A DNA stretch of 64,000 bases from an uncultured Candidatus Poseidoniales archaeon (lineage in GTDB: Archaea > Thermoplasmatota > Poseidoniia > Poseidoniales > Thalassarchaeaceae): NCBI GenBank assembly GCA_902625325.1, contig CACOAW010000005.1, positions 1 through 64,000 on the forward strand. The letters are read 5' to 3'. Of the stretch, positions 26,877-36,533 are shown piece by piece. How positions within the stretch are numbered: the first letter of the stretch is position 1; each line of letters opens with the position of its first letter. Under the pieces are notes generated by a model. It worked only from the letters and a program-made list of their open reading frames with translations, was not told the DNA's origin and made no database searches. Position numbers and translations under genes: made by a program.

Positions 26877-26987
26877 CTAGAAGCCGTCCATAAGCGAGAA
26901 TATCTGGCCTAATGTCAACCTGATTGCATCCAGCACCGCAACGGTGAGGATTGACACAGCCCCGAGAAGCGCGATAACTTCGCTCAT
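26877..26987 (-). CDS. Putative 36-residue single-span membrane peptide
   Basis: Starts with MSEVIALLGAVSILTVAVL, one predicted span, and ends DGF. A GGT lies just upstream of the ATG, only a weak ribosome site. It sits head-to-tail with the minus-strand DUF4079-like membrane gene to its right. No family recognised. Confidence 0.3.
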   Translation of the reverse strand: MSEVIALLGAVSILTVAVLDAIRLTLGQIFSLMDGF

Positions 26988-27086
26988 TGACCTAAGAACG
27001 TCGCAGTGGAAATAAATGGTTGTTCAAAAAATGCCCCCAATTAGGTGACAATAAAATCGAAGATCACAATTTCCGAATAATCCCCA

Positions 27087-27566
27087 TCATAGATTTCCTA
27101 TGAGTTGTAGGAGATACAGAAAACCAAGGAAGGCGTGAATTATGATTAGCATCATCATCACGTCCGATAACCTTCCGTGCGAAACCCTCGTTTTCGAGTA
27201 TGATTTGCCAGCAGCCTTCCTCGCGCTTGCCCTTCGACCCAAAACCCACAGATAAGTCATCAATAAAAGCCCGAGTAAACCTCCCCACCCATGGAAATGA
27301 CCAGGCATCAGGTCATCATATCCTAAATCCTCGCCTGACAGAGAGGCCGATACTAAACGAGCCAGGAAGGCAAGTCCAATTACTGCGATGACCAGACGGA
27401 AAAGACGCTCCCCCTTTATCTCGTGGCGCCTTGATTCGGAAGCCCTTTCCTTCCCCTTCAGCTCCAAGCTCTTTTTTCTCCAATCTCGTTGCAGAATGAA
27501 CTCCCTAATCACCAAAAGTGCAGCTATAGGGTGCAGTAGAAGGATGAGAACCAGTGCCGGGTCCAC
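27087..27566 (-). CDS. DUF4079-like membrane protein
   Basis: 159 residues with four hydrophobic segments and histidines near membrane boundaries (LLLHPIAALL, PGHFHGWGG, IIIHAFLG). This resembles the b561-like DUF4079 family of small membrane proteins, which may bind heme. The basic loop between spans 1 and 2 would face the cytoplasm. The family assignment is tentative. Confidence 0.55.
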   Translation of the reverse strand: MDPALVLILLLHPIAALLVIREFILQRDWRKKSLELKGKERASESRRHEIKGERLFRLVIAVIGLAFLARLVSASLSGEDLGYDDLMPGHFHGWGGLLGLLLMTYLWVLGRRASARKAAGKSYSKTRVSHGRLSDVMMMLIIIHAFLGFLYLLQLIGNL

Positions 27567-27662
27567 GTGTCTTCGCTACATCACGAGGTCTTGAGTTCTC
27601 TCTTCCAACTGCCTACTTAACGAGGTTAGCATCTTAGAATCTCATAATGGCATTAGAGACAG

Positions 27663-28469
27663 TCAGTATACTCCGGAGTGCTCTTGCATCCTTGCGTACC
27701 AACTGGAAATTACCTCGTGACTCTCTACTATATCGAACCCATTCAATCCCTGCATGGAACGAAGTATCCCGAAGTTGGCGAAGTCCGCTCCGTTGGGCTC
27801 CACTTCGCCGAAGAAGTCCCCCTCTATCCCATTGGACATCTCGTCCAGTTGGTACTCGAGATTCTCTCGAGGAGAAAGTTCGAACATCTTCGCTCTGCTC
27901 TTTCCCACCATGCGCATGATGAATGCCCCCATCCATTTGTTCACTAGGCGACTCCCAAACGAGAAGTTGTCGACCTTGGTAACGTAGTCGAGTGCTCCTA
28001 GGGAGGTTCTGTAGGAGGTGTAGATCACCGCAACGATCGACTTCCCTAGAACCTTGTTAGAGAATTCCATCCATCGGTCCTGCTCAGGATCCTCACCTTC
28101 ACGGGGGAAAGAGTTGGCGCCCCTGGAGTCTATGTAGTGGAGGATGTGGTTCGAGTCATTCACTTGGGTTCCATCGACATCGATGAAAACTGGTACTTTG
28201 CCCCAGTCAGACCACTTAAGCTGAGTCTTGAAAGTGGGATCTACCTCTACCTTGGAGTACTCAATCCCTCTCGCCCCAAGTATGGCCTTGACCTTGAAGC
28301 AGAACGGGCAGGTCTCGAAGCAGTACATGGTCGGGAGTGCGTCAACCACCCTTTCTGGAACCAGAACCTCCTGCACACCCGAAGTCGACACATCCATCTG
28401 ACCCTCTTCCATATTCACCCGCGTCAACACGTACTTGTGAAACCATCGAACCATCATTTTCACTGACAC
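27663..28469 (-). CDS. Glutathione-S-transferase-like protein (prostaglandin E synthase 2 type)
   Basis: 268 residues with an N-terminal glutaredoxin/thioredoxin fold carrying CPFC (YCFETCPFCFKVKA), the cis-proline KVPVF, then a helical GST C-domain. The combination resembles membrane-associated PGES-2-like GSTs. The substrate is unknown; archaea generally lack glutathione, so another thiol is likely. Several starts are possible (GTG 28469, ATG 28457, ATG 28412). It is divergent from the photolyase across about 60 bases. Confidence 0.78.
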   Translation of the reverse strand: MSVKMMVRWFHKYVLTRVNMEEGQMDVSTSGVQEVLVPERVVDALPTMYCFETCPFCFKVKAILGARGIEYSKVEVDPTFKTQLKWSDWGKVPVFIDVDGTQVNDSNHILHYIDSRGANSFPREGEDPEQDRWMEFSNKVLGKSIVAVIYTSYRTSLGALDYVTKVDNFSFGSRLVNKWMGAFIMRMVGKSRAKMFELSPRENLEYQLDEMSNGIEGDFFGEVEPNGADFANFGILRSMQGLNGFDIVESHEVISSWYARMQEHSGVY

Positions 28470-28530
28470 GTACGACGCCCGTCTGTTCTGCGAAACACCA
28501 CTTCATATCCGTTTGAGTTTGCAAGGAGAT

Positions 28531-30069
28531 ATGGCAATTGAGGTAGTCTGGTTCAAGAGGGACTTGAGGACACTGGACCACCCCCCTCTCTTCGAAGCAT
28601 CAAATAGCAATCTACCGGTTCTATGCCTTTTCCTGGTAGAGCCTCAGAGGCTGGCACAGCCTGACTGCGACCCCATACACATCGAGTGGGAACTCGACTG
28701 TGCGTACGAACTCAGGAAGAAACTAGAGGCGACCGGGGCCAATCTCGACATCATGCATAATGACGCTCTTGAGGCGATGGAAGAAATCCATGCGAAGCAC
28801 ACCATTTCAAGAATTAGGAGTCACGAGGAGACAGGCACAGCATGGTCTTTCGACAGAGACAAGCGAGTAAGTGAATGGTGCATTGAGAACAAAGTCGAAT
28901 GGATTGAGTACCCAAACAATGGGGTGATCAGGGGAATGAAGGGGAGGGATGAGTGGAAAACATCCAGAGATCGCAGAATGGGCCTGGATCTCCTGGCCCC
29001 TCCCAAGAGAATAGCAGGGGTTCAATCGAAACATGCGAATGCCACAATGCGATCCATTGGCATGAGAAGAAGACAGATTATTCACAGGCCAATACCCGGG
29101 CAAGATGCTGCTATGGACGTTTTAAGGAGCTTCCTGAGCAGTCGAGGTGAGTCATACAGATGGTCCATGTCAAGCCCCTCATTGGCAGTTGATAACTGCT
29201 CTAGACTAGCGCCATATTTCAGCACCGGATGCATCTCCGTTAGGCGTGTGGTGCAGACCACTTCCTCAAAGATGAGGCGTCTGAAGGAGGCTAGGTCGAG
29301 AGGTGAGGATATAGGGAGTTGGCTTCAGAGCCTCTCCTCCTTTCAGAGCCGGCTCGCCTGGCACTGTCACTTCATGCAGAAACTAGAGATGGAACCAACC
29401 CTGGACACTCGTGCTCAGAACCCTCTAATAGATAGGAGCATGAAAAGGGAGATGGACGAAGAGAGGTTTCAAGCCTGGTCCGAGGGGACCACAGGATGGC
29501 CCTTCTTCGATGCATGTATGCGGAGTCTAATTGCTACAGGCTGGATTAATTTCCGTATGAGGGCGATGATGATGTCTGCAGCCTCGTACAACCTCTGGCT
29601 CCCTTGGAGGGAGACAGGGCTACATCTTGCTAGACAATTCTTGGATTATGAGCCCGGAATTCACTGGTCTCAAGTCGGCATGCAGTCCGGTACTACCGGA
29701 ATCAACACCGTCAGAGCATACTCTGTAATCAAGCAAGGCAGGGATCACGACCCAAAGGGGACGTTCATCAGAAATTGGGTATCTGAGATGGGAAGTGTGC
29801 CGGACAAATACATCCACGAGCCCTGGAAGATGCCACAAGAAATCCAGAATGAGGTGGATTGCGTGATTGGAAAGCACTATCCCTCACCCATAGTGGACGA
29901 GGCATCGGCTAGGAAAGAAGGAGTCAGGAGAACCTACGCAGCAAGGAGCGGGGAGGAAACGAGGGAAGCCAGCAAGAAGGTGTATCAGAAGCACGGCAGT
30001 AGAAGGAGGCCAGCAGTCAGTCGGAGGGGGAAGGGGGCCAGGGATTCACGCCAGGCCAAACTTTTCTGA
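28531..30069 (+). CDS. Cryptochrome/photolyase family protein
   Basis: 512 residues. The N-terminal antenna-type Rossmann domain begins IEVVWFKRDLRTLDH. The FAD-binding helical domain includes SRLAWHCHF, TGWPFFDACMRSL, INFRMRAMMMSAAS and a GIHWSQVGMQSGTTG flavin-binding stretch. It probably repairs pyrimidine dimers using blue light, or acts as a photoreceptor. The ATG at 28531 has AAGGAGAT just upstream; an earlier in-frame start (28513) lacks one. The C-terminal 60 residues are basic and DNA-binding-like. It is convergent with a second, fused photolyase. Confidence 0.88.
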   Translation: MAIEVVWFKRDLRTLDHPPLFEASNSNLPVLCLFLVEPQRLAQPDCDPIHIEWELDCAYELRKKLEATGANLDIMHNDALEAMEEIHAKHTISRIRSHEETGTAWSFDRDKRVSEWCIENKVEWIEYPNNGVIRGMKGRDEWKTSRDRRMGLDLLAPPKRIAGVQSKHANATMRSIGMRRRQIIHRPIPGQDAAMDVLRSFLSSRGESYRWSMSSPSLAVDNCSRLAPYFSTGCISVRRVVQTTSSKMRRLKEARSRGEDIGSWLQSLSSFQSRLAWHCHFMQKLEMEPTLDTRAQNPLIDRSMKREMDEERFQAWSEGTTGWPFFDACMRSLIATGWINFRMRAMMMSAASYNLWLPWRETGLHLARQFLDYEPGIHWSQVGMQSGTTGINTVRAYSVIKQGRDHDPKGTFIRNWVSEMGSVPDKYIHEPWKMPQEIQNEVDCVIGKHYPSPIVDEASARKEGVRRTYAARSGEETREASKKVYQKHGSRRRPAVSRRGKGARDSRQAKLF

Positions 30070-30093
30070 TTTCGAAAAACCTGTAATTCGGAC

Positions 30094-32406
30094 CTACCAA
30101 TCAGTCAGTGACGATTGCACCGGCCTCCTTCCGAATGCAGGTTCCATAGTAGACAAGTGCAAGTTTGACACTGCCCTCGATGCCGAATCCAGAGATGCTC
30201 CAGCAGATCCTATCTCATGTCCGAAAGCATCGCCAATGAAAGAAACCCCATTCTTGGTTACTACGGATCCAGGCCCCGAGGAAGCCCTGCTGTATCGCCA
30301 CTTATGGGACTTCCAACCCTCTCCGGAAATGCCTATTGAGTGCGTGATAATTTTAGATAACGAGCTCTTGTCCTGGTCAATCAACTGACCACTCATCTCT
30401 GTAGATAACTCAACCATCGTTGTCGAGTTCCCCAAATCATGGATTCTGAAACCCGCCGGTACTTCCTCGGGGATTGAATCGCAGAATCCCCATGCAACAA
30501 TACTGGGAATACTTTCGCCATCGATGTCTATGTCCAAGTCACTTGCTATTTCCGAAGCCTGCTCTACGGGAACGGCTACAATTACCCTATCGTATCTGCA
30601 AACTTCCACATCTCCATCGGACTCCTTGGTAACTCGTATACCCCCTTCCATTAGCTCCAACCCGGTCACCCTGGTGCCTAGGCAGACGGACGACCCTTCA
30701 GACAAGTGTTTCAGAAGTTCCGGGAGAGGGGCATCGGGGATCAGCGAACCTCCCTGGCGACTGACCAATCCCAGCCTAGCCCACTCATCTACGAATCTGT
30801 CCATCCACCTTGGCATCGAGTCAAGGGCTCTTGTTCCCAGATGAATTTTGGAACCCTCATCGGTCTGCCAACCGGTCATCCTGCCCCCTATCCTAGAACC
30901 CTTGTCCCAAACTGTGACTTTGTGCCCTAGATCGGAAAGCAGCCTCGCAGCGAACATCCCCGAGAGGCCTCCGCCGACAATTCCTATGTCCATGGAAGAC
31001 TTCATCGTAGCTTTGTTCGTTAACTCCTCGTAGGCGGTCATGTCAATACGATTCTCATGGACGTGAGTGGGCCTTTTCCTGACCTTCCCCATTATCGGAT
31101 CAACGGGCCCAAAGGCCCTGTCGAACAGGCCGAAGCACCATTGGACCCCTGCAATGGAACTAGGGTCTCTGCCGTCGAGTGCGAACCTGTCATTCATCTC
31201 TAGGGCCAGACTCATTGCCTCTTCCGCATCCTCTCTCCATCCGGCAAATGCTTTCCCCCATGTCATTCGCACGTTATTGTGCATGGTTCCGTGCCTGACG
31301 AGTCCCGTCTGTGCAGAATCCCAAAGGCGGTCGCCGGACCTCCCCCTCTCGAGCTCGATCGGAGACAACTCGGAGATTCCCGGGCGCCTGTCGTTCCAGG
31401 ATGTAATTGCCCAACCGGGGATATTGGCCCAATCATCTGGATTGTCCTTGGCATGCACGTGGTGTTGGGCGTGCTCTCTGAAAACGAGCATCTCATCCAG
31501 GAATTTCTCAGCCCCCTTCCCCCCTATCGAAGAGGCGTCTCGAACCATTCTGGTCGTGGAAATCATGCCATAGTGAATCCAAGGGGACATTCTGCTAACC
31601 CCATCGCTCAATGCTGCGTTATTCCTCTTCATGTGATAGCTCCTTATCCCTGAATCGCACCAATTCTCCCAATGCTCTATCGCATAGGAAGAACCCCCAG
31701 TAATTCCAGTAACCGCAACAACGGTGGGGTCGATTTCACACTTGGAAAGGAGCTCCGCTCCTCCATCCTTTGACAGCTCCAGACGAACATCTACGGGTTC
31801 GAAGGGAGGACTCCAGGACTCCGGCATCCTCCTGACCTCGTCCCTGACTATGGGCCAATTTCTTCCTACTCTTGCACGCATTTCGTCATCTGTTGCCTTC
31901 CTGAATTTAAACGGCCTGTCCAACGACTTTCCAAAAACGGGCCGTGGCAGTACGCAGTGGGAGTCTACCTCTAATAGGCAGCAGACCTCGCTTACTTTCT
32001 TTGCCCATTTCTTCCATGGTTGGAGATCGACCATATCAGTGACAACTAGGCCAGACTCCTTTGCTAGTTCAAGTAGGTATGGCCCCCTGCTACCTTCTCT
32101 GGAAACGTGCACAAGGTGATCGACCTGGAGAGACTCCGCTCTGTCTGCAACGTCAGCAGCACCTTCGAGCAGGAATCTGTGGTGTCTGTATGACGCGTAT
32201 TGGTACCTCTCATCGATTCCATGGTATACTAGGAGCGGCACTCCTAGAGAATTCGCCGCAAGTCTCGCAGTATCGAAAGTGGGGCATTCGTCCAGCCTGA
32301 TTGCAGTGCGCATCCAATGTACGACGTAAGATGGCCGGACGCCCATCTCAGATCTTTCAATGCACCTCTCCCTCAAGTGTTCCGGAAGACCTAGGCTGTC
32401 TAGCAT
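30094..32406 (-). CDS. Class II photolyase fused to an FAD/NAD(P)-dependent oxidoreductase
   Basis: A 770-residue two-module flavoprotein. Residues 1 to about 450 form a class II DNA photolyase: RPSYVVHWMRTAIR start, LWDSAQTGLVRHGTMHNNVR, then ALDGRDPSSIAGVQWCF and GPVDPIMGKVR. After a short linker, from about residue 472 there is a GxGxxG Rossmann start (IGIVGGGLSGMFAARLL), an amine-oxidase/renalase-like domain (GSRIGGRM) and a C-terminal FAD motif (FIGDAFG). The second half could reduce or regenerate the photolyase flavin. The fusion reads through with no stop or shift. Confidence 0.88.
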   Translation of the reverse strand: MLDSLGLPEHLRERCIERSEMGVRPSYVVHWMRTAIRLDECPTFDTARLAANSLGVPLLVYHGIDERYQYASYRHHRFLLEGAADVADRAESLQVDHLVHVSREGSRGPYLLELAKESGLVVTDMVDLQPWKKWAKKVSEVCCLLEVDSHCVLPRPVFGKSLDRPFKFRKATDDEMRARVGRNWPIVRDEVRRMPESWSPPFEPVDVRLELSKDGGAELLSKCEIDPTVVAVTGITGGSSYAIEHWENWCDSGIRSYHMKRNNAALSDGVSRMSPWIHYGMISTTRMVRDASSIGGKGAEKFLDEMLVFREHAQHHVHAKDNPDDWANIPGWAITSWNDRRPGISELSPIELERGRSGDRLWDSAQTGLVRHGTMHNNVRMTWGKAFAGWREDAEEAMSLALEMNDRFALDGRDPSSIAGVQWCFGLFDRAFGPVDPIMGKVRKRPTHVHENRIDMTAYEELTNKATMKSSMDIGIVGGGLSGMFAARLLSDLGHKVTVWDKGSRIGGRMTGWQTDEGSKIHLGTRALDSMPRWMDRFVDEWARLGLVSRQGGSLIPDAPLPELLKHLSEGSSVCLGTRVTGLELMEGGIRVTKESDGDVEVCRYDRVIVAVPVEQASEIASDLDIDIDGESIPSIVAWGFCDSIPEEVPAGFRIHDLGNSTTMVELSTEMSGQLIDQDKSSLSKIITHSIGISGEGWKSHKWRYSRASSGPGSVVTKNGVSFIGDAFGHEIGSAGASLDSASRAVSNLHLSTMEPAFGRRPVQSSLTDW

Positions 32407-32437
32407 GAAAACATCACTAGCTCTGCACGAAGTTGTC

Positions 32438-32908
32438 TCAGGGTTCTAGAGAGATTGCCACAACCGAGGCTGGTCCAGGGTTTCTGGCCTTATTTGCAAC
32501 AACACTCTCGTCAACCCCGCAGGTCTGGGCGTCTCCTGGGAAATTGGCCTTGCCATAGTAGTACGAGGCAACGCAGGCACAGAGATGCGCGCTTGAGATT
32601 GCAGACATCAACATCTGTTCAATCAGTGATGTAGTGGTTGTCCAGGTGCCAAACAAGGCCGACGTAAATCCTAGTATCGCCGAAATCAATGAGGCCAGCA
32701 CCGCAAGATGCATAGACAGCGCGTTCAGTTCAGGCCTCGACACTGAAACAGCCCCAGCGATTATCAGTATGATGCCGAAGAATGTCGGGAACAGGGCGGT
32801 CAGGTAGTCGGTGAAGCCGTAGAAACTCAGGCCCAGAGTCGCCATCAGCACTCCAGCCAGAATAGTGACCTGAGGTATCGTAAATCCAGAGATGGTATAT
32901 CTTTGCAT
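32438..32908 (-). CDS. Four-span membrane protein, unknown
   Basis: 156 residues with four evenly spaced hydrophobic segments and a short cytoplasmic tail containing several cysteines and histidines (SSAHLCACVASYYYG in the last span). The ATG at 32908 has GGTGGG about 5 bases upstream. It lies 31 bases upstream of the photolyase fusion on the same strand and could share its transcript. No family recognised. Confidence 0.6.
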   Translation of the reverse strand: MQRYTISGFTIPQVTILAGVLMATLGLSFYGFTDYLTALFPTFFGIILIIAGAVSVSRPELNALSMHLAVLASLISAILGFTSALFGTWTTTTSLIEQMLMSAISSAHLCACVASYYYGKANFPGDAQTCGVDESVVANKARNPGPASVVAISLEP

Positions 32909-33004
32909 AGTACCCACCTATCCGTTCAGTATATTATGTCCTGTTTCGTTCCAATCGCTAATTTCCCATCAACTCGATTAGATGAAAGCCATGTTGGTAT
33001 GATG

Positions 33005-33889
33005 CTATTCAGGGTTTCCACGCACTATGGGTGCTGATTCCTGTGCGAACATCCTAAGGATTGCTATTCCGAGCAGACCACTCAGACTGAATAGGACCAT
33101 CGCCGAGACTCCCTCCGAGGAGATGGCAACTCGTATGATCACGGTCGATAGAACGAAACCAGTGTTCCTGGCCAGATTCCCGAAATCAGTGTAGAACCAA
33201 TATGAGATAAGCAGTATCAGAATGTCTGCCAATATGAGAAAAGTGAAGAAGTCAAGAAAGAATATCACCCTACTTACCGAGCCGCCTCCGTCCTGAACCG
33301 ATGCAATCCATGTGATGAAGGAATAGGCGGCCGTTATCAAAAACACAATCAGCATGAAATTGGCAACCAACCGCTTGGCTTCGACGAAAACTGCGATATC
33401 CCCAGACATTTCGCCAGACTTGGTCGACTTTTCACTTATCCTGAAGTAAGTCAGTGAGGTGTAGAAAAGAGCCAAGAAGGCTGCGCACTCAACTAATAGG
33501 AATCCCAAGTCCGAGCTTATCTCCCAACCCTCTGAACTCTCAACCTCTGATAGTCGTTTCAGGATGTCCCGTACGACCAACAGAGTTGCTATCTCATACT
33601 GCTTGCCCACTGAGGAGGAGAACGAATCTGGAATCGTTCTAGTCAGTTGGTAAACTTCGTAGACCAGAAGTATGGAAAAGGGGGTGTACAGGCTCGAGAG
33701 AGGGGAGCTGACCAGCTCCGATGCTTCTCCTGTTATCGATATCCTGCCTGTGCTGTCGAGGGCCCAAAACGAAATATGGACGAAAAATCCCACCACCGCG
33801 AGGACTATCGTAGCCTTACGAATTCTCTCCTCTGTTTCATCCCCCATGCATAGCTCGAAGACGGCTTTGTTCCACTCTTGCATGGACAT
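33005..33889 (-). CDS. Polytopic membrane protein, unknown
   Basis: 294 residues with six to seven hydrophobic segments, charged at the N-terminus (QEWNKAVFELCMGDETEERIRKA). Long loops connect spans 2-3 (KRLSEVESSEGWE). No catalytic motif or named family is visible. Lower GC than adjacent genes. The intergenic region beyond its start (33890-33994) is very AT-rich and probably holds promoters for this gene and the divergent selO. Confidence 0.6.
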   Translation of the reverse strand: MSMQEWNKAVFELCMGDETEERIRKATIVLAVVGFFVHISFWALDSTGRISITGEASELVSSPLSSLYTPFSILLVYEVYQLTRTIPDSFSSSVGKQYEIATLLVVRDILKRLSEVESSEGWEISSDLGFLLVECAAFLALFYTSLTYFRISEKSTKSGEMSGDIAVFVEAKRLVANFMLIVFLITAAYSFITWIASVQDGGGSVSRVIFFLDFFTFLILADILILLISYWFYTDFGNLARNTGFVLSTVIIRVAISSEGVSAMVLFSLSGLLGIAILRMFAQESAPIVRGNPE

Positions 33890-33994
33890 GCCCGGAAAAT
33901 CACATATTTAGTAATGAATTATTTTTTTAAATACAATAAAAGGGATAAATCTCGGTATGCACAACTTCAATTGTCTCAAGCATGACTCGGAATC

Positions 33995-35524
33995 ATGGCA
34001 CAGAAGTCACTGGGCTCGTTGAACTGGGTCAGCCATTTTCTCGATGAAACTCCAGGGGATGCAGTGTCCGGTGGAGGCCCTAGGCAGGTGCCGGGCGCCT
34101 GTTGGTCTAGGGTAGACCCAGAGTCAATGCCGCACCCGATCCTAAGGATGTGGTCCGAGGAGATGGCCAGCGAACTAGGCTTGGATGTCGCGGAGGAGGG
34201 TCTGCTAGGTGGAAACGGCAAGGCCGGGGGGATGGATCCCTATGCCCAGAGGTATGGGGGCCATCAGTTCGGCAACTGGGCCGGCCAGCTCGGGGACGGC
34301 AGGGCGATAACTCTCGGAGAGGTTGACACGGGAGAGGGCGTACTGGAGCTGCAGCTGAAGGGCTCGGGCAAAACGCCATACTCGCGATTCGCAGATGGAA
34401 GGGCTGTCCTCCGCTCATCGATGCGGGAGTTCCTGTGCAGCGAGGCCATGCATCATCTCGGCGTTCCCACCACTCGAGCGCTATCCCTGGTCACCACCGG
34501 CGAGGAAGTGATGCGTGATGTGATGTACGATGGGAATCCAGCACCTGAGCCGGGTGCGATCGTGTGCAGGGTGGCTGAGAGTTTCATCCGGTTCGGTAGC
34601 TTCCAGATACATGCGATGGCAGGGGACCAGAAGACTCTCCGCGCCCTGGTCGACAACACCGTGAGGCAGCACTTCCCACACCACTCCTCGAATACGGACC
34701 AGGGCCTGGTGGAGTGGCTGAAGGAGGTTGCCGACCGGACCGCACTCACGATCGCGCACTGGATGCGAGTGGGCTTCGTGCACGGTGTGATGAACACCGA
34801 CAACATGTCAATCCACGGACTGACCATAGACTATGGCCCATACGGGTGGTTGGAGGGCTTCGATCCCGACTGGACTCCAAACACTACAGACTCCAGCTCC
34901 AGGAGGTACAGATACGCCCAGCAGGGCGAGGTCGGTGCGTGGAACTTCGCTCGACTTCTGGAGTCGATTTCCCCCCTGATGGAAGAACCGAAGTCCCTGC
35001 ACGAGGCCCTAGACTCATACTACGAGTCCTACAGGGGACATAGTAGCCGCATGTGGGCCGAGAAACTCGGCCTCGACGGGTTCCATGAGGGGGATGAGGA
35101 CCTAGTCTCTGAATTGACATCAGTTATGCAGTTGACCGAGACTGACATGACTATACTCTTCAGGAGGCTATCTACAATTCAAGAGCCTGAGTCCAACCAT
35201 CTGACCCATGCTTTCTACAAAGTGGAGGAAATCCCGCAGAATGAGTGGAACTCCTGGTTGGACAGGTGGTGGGGCCGGGTGGATGGCCGACCTGACAGGG
35301 AGTCGATGCTGAATGCCAATCCGAAGTACGTCTTGAGGAACTGGATGGCCCAACTGGCAATCGATGCCGCCGAAAAGGAAGACTACTCCGTGGCAACAGC
35401 CCTGCACGAGATGCTGAAGAAACCGTACGAAGAACAAACCAGGAATGAGGAAGAATGGTTCACTAGGAGGCCAGAGTGGGCTAGGGACCGAGTTGGCTGC
35501 TCAATGCTGTCATGCTCTAGCTGA
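33995..35524 (+). CDS. selO: SelO/YdiU pseudokinase-fold AMPylase
   Basis: 509 residues. Hallmarks of SelO are YGGHQFGNWAGQLGDGR, LQLKGSGKTPYSR (ATP-site lysine), the FVHGVMNTDNMSIHGLTIDYGP catalytic stretch split here by the Mg-binding D-Y-G-P, and the redox-active C-terminus CSMLSCSS. In eukaryotes this end carries selenocysteine; here both positions are cysteine. SelO transfers AMP to Ser/Thr/Tyr residues of proteins in redox stress. The ATG at 33995 follows an AT-rich promoter with TTTAAATA at about 33929. Confidence 0.93.
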   Translation: MAQKSLGSLNWVSHFLDETPGDAVSGGGPRQVPGACWSRVDPESMPHPILRMWSEEMASELGLDVAEEGLLGGNGKAGGMDPYAQRYGGHQFGNWAGQLGDGRAITLGEVDTGEGVLELQLKGSGKTPYSRFADGRAVLRSSMREFLCSEAMHHLGVPTTRALSLVTTGEEVMRDVMYDGNPAPEPGAIVCRVAESFIRFGSFQIHAMAGDQKTLRALVDNTVRQHFPHHSSNTDQGLVEWLKEVADRTALTIAHWMRVGFVHGVMNTDNMSIHGLTIDYGPYGWLEGFDPDWTPNTTDSSSRRYRYAQQGEVGAWNFARLLESISPLMEEPKSLHEALDSYYESYRGHSSRMWAEKLGLDGFHEGDEDLVSELTSVMQLTETDMTILFRRLSTIQEPESNHLTHAFYKVEEIPQNEWNSWLDRWWGRVDGRPDRESMLNANPKYVLRNWMAQLAIDAAEKEDYSVATALHEMLKKPYEEQTRNEEEWFTRRPEWARDRVGCSMLSCSS

Positions 35525-35563
35525 ACCCATTCAGATTATCCCCAAGGTCTAGAATTTCAATGA

Positions 35564-36451
35564 TCAGAAGCCCAAGCCCTCCAAGTCTACATCGCTGTTC
35601 ATGTTCACTCTTACTGGGAATGCGAGGGTCACGCCGTCCTCCTCGAACCTCCTGAGTATCTCAGTGACGAAGAACGACTTGGATGGCCTCATCTTTCTCG
35701 CATTGTCGACGTAGTAGCGAATCTCCATCACTATCTCCTGATCTCCAAACCCCCTCAGTACAACCTCTGGTGGCTTAGGCCTGCTCACAATATCAGCGTG
35801 GTTGTCTGCGATGTCCTTCACTATCTCCTCAGCCTTGGTGACATTGGACCACGTGGCAGTCAGACCTAGGCGAATCCTGACTCTTAGCTCCATGTCGGAG
35901 CTATGGCTGAAGTTCGCTACTGCATCCTTGGTCAGAAGCTTGTTCGGGATGGTCAGCAGAACTCCGTCTGTAGACCTAACTCTTGTGGTTCTGAGGCCGA
36001 TGTAAGTCACATCCCCCCACTTCGAGTAAGTTCCCCCCAGATTCTTCGGAAGTAGTATCCTCTCGCCTTCCCTGAATGGTCTGTCAATGATGATGAATAC
36101 ACCTGCGATGACGTTCTCCACTGTGTCCTGGGCCGCGAACGCTACCGCGAGCCCGATGAATCCTAGGCCGACCACCAAGCCGGTAACGTTGATCCCGAAC
36201 TCGTCAGCCGCTGTGAGAATCACCAATGCCCAAAGGGCAACTCCGGCGATTCTGTATAGGAAGTTCTCGAGACCCTCATCGAAGTCGACGTTATCCATCA
36301 ACTTCCTCAGGTAGGCCTTAATGACCCCTATCAGAGGTATGCCTATTATGAGAATCAACACACCAGAAGCAGGTCCAGCAGAAAGGGAGTCAGAAAGGCA
36401 GGAGAAACTAGGTTCCAATTCGTTTGGAAAGTTTTCGAGACATCCAGACAT
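35564..36451 (-). CDS. MscS-type mechanosensitive channel
   Basis: 295 residues: N-terminal spans, then the pore-lining TM3 glycine/alanine helix (GLGFIGLAVAFAAQDTVEN) and the beta-domain (PFREGERILLP, GDVTYIGLRTTRVR, TIPNKLL). The C-terminus is a shorter version of the MscS cage. It releases solutes on hypo-osmotic shock. An N-terminal stretch of about 30 residues before the first span is Cys- and Ser-containing (SGCLENF, SFSCLSD) and may be a signal or anchor. Confidence 0.9.
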   Translation of the reverse strand: MSGCLENFPNELEPSFSCLSDSLSAGPASGVLILIIGIPLIGVIKAYLRKLMDNVDFDEGLENFLYRIAGVALWALVILTAADEFGINVTGLVVGLGFIGLAVAFAAQDTVENVIAGVFIIIDRPFREGERILLPKNLGGTYSKWGDVTYIGLRTTRVRSTDGVLLTIPNKLLTKDAVANFSHSSDMELRVRIRLGLTATWSNVTKAEEIVKDIADNHADIVSRPKPPEVVLRGFGDQEIVMEIRYYVDNARKMRPSKSFFVTEILRRFEEDGVTLAFPVRVNMNSDVDLEGLGF

Positions 36452-36533
36452 GAAATCCGCTACAGAAGGAGGCTCAATAGGTTACCGTTTATTTTTCCCT
36501 CCCTAAGCGTTCTACGATAGATAAGATGCTGAC

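Larger units (their letters stand above)
26699..27086. other. Gap with only two weak micro-ORFs
   Basis: This 388-base stretch between the LON-domain gene and a minus-strand membrane gene holds no convincing long gene. It contains two short hydrophobic ORFs, annotated separately, and an AT-rich 3' part (27013-27070). Confidence 0.5.
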
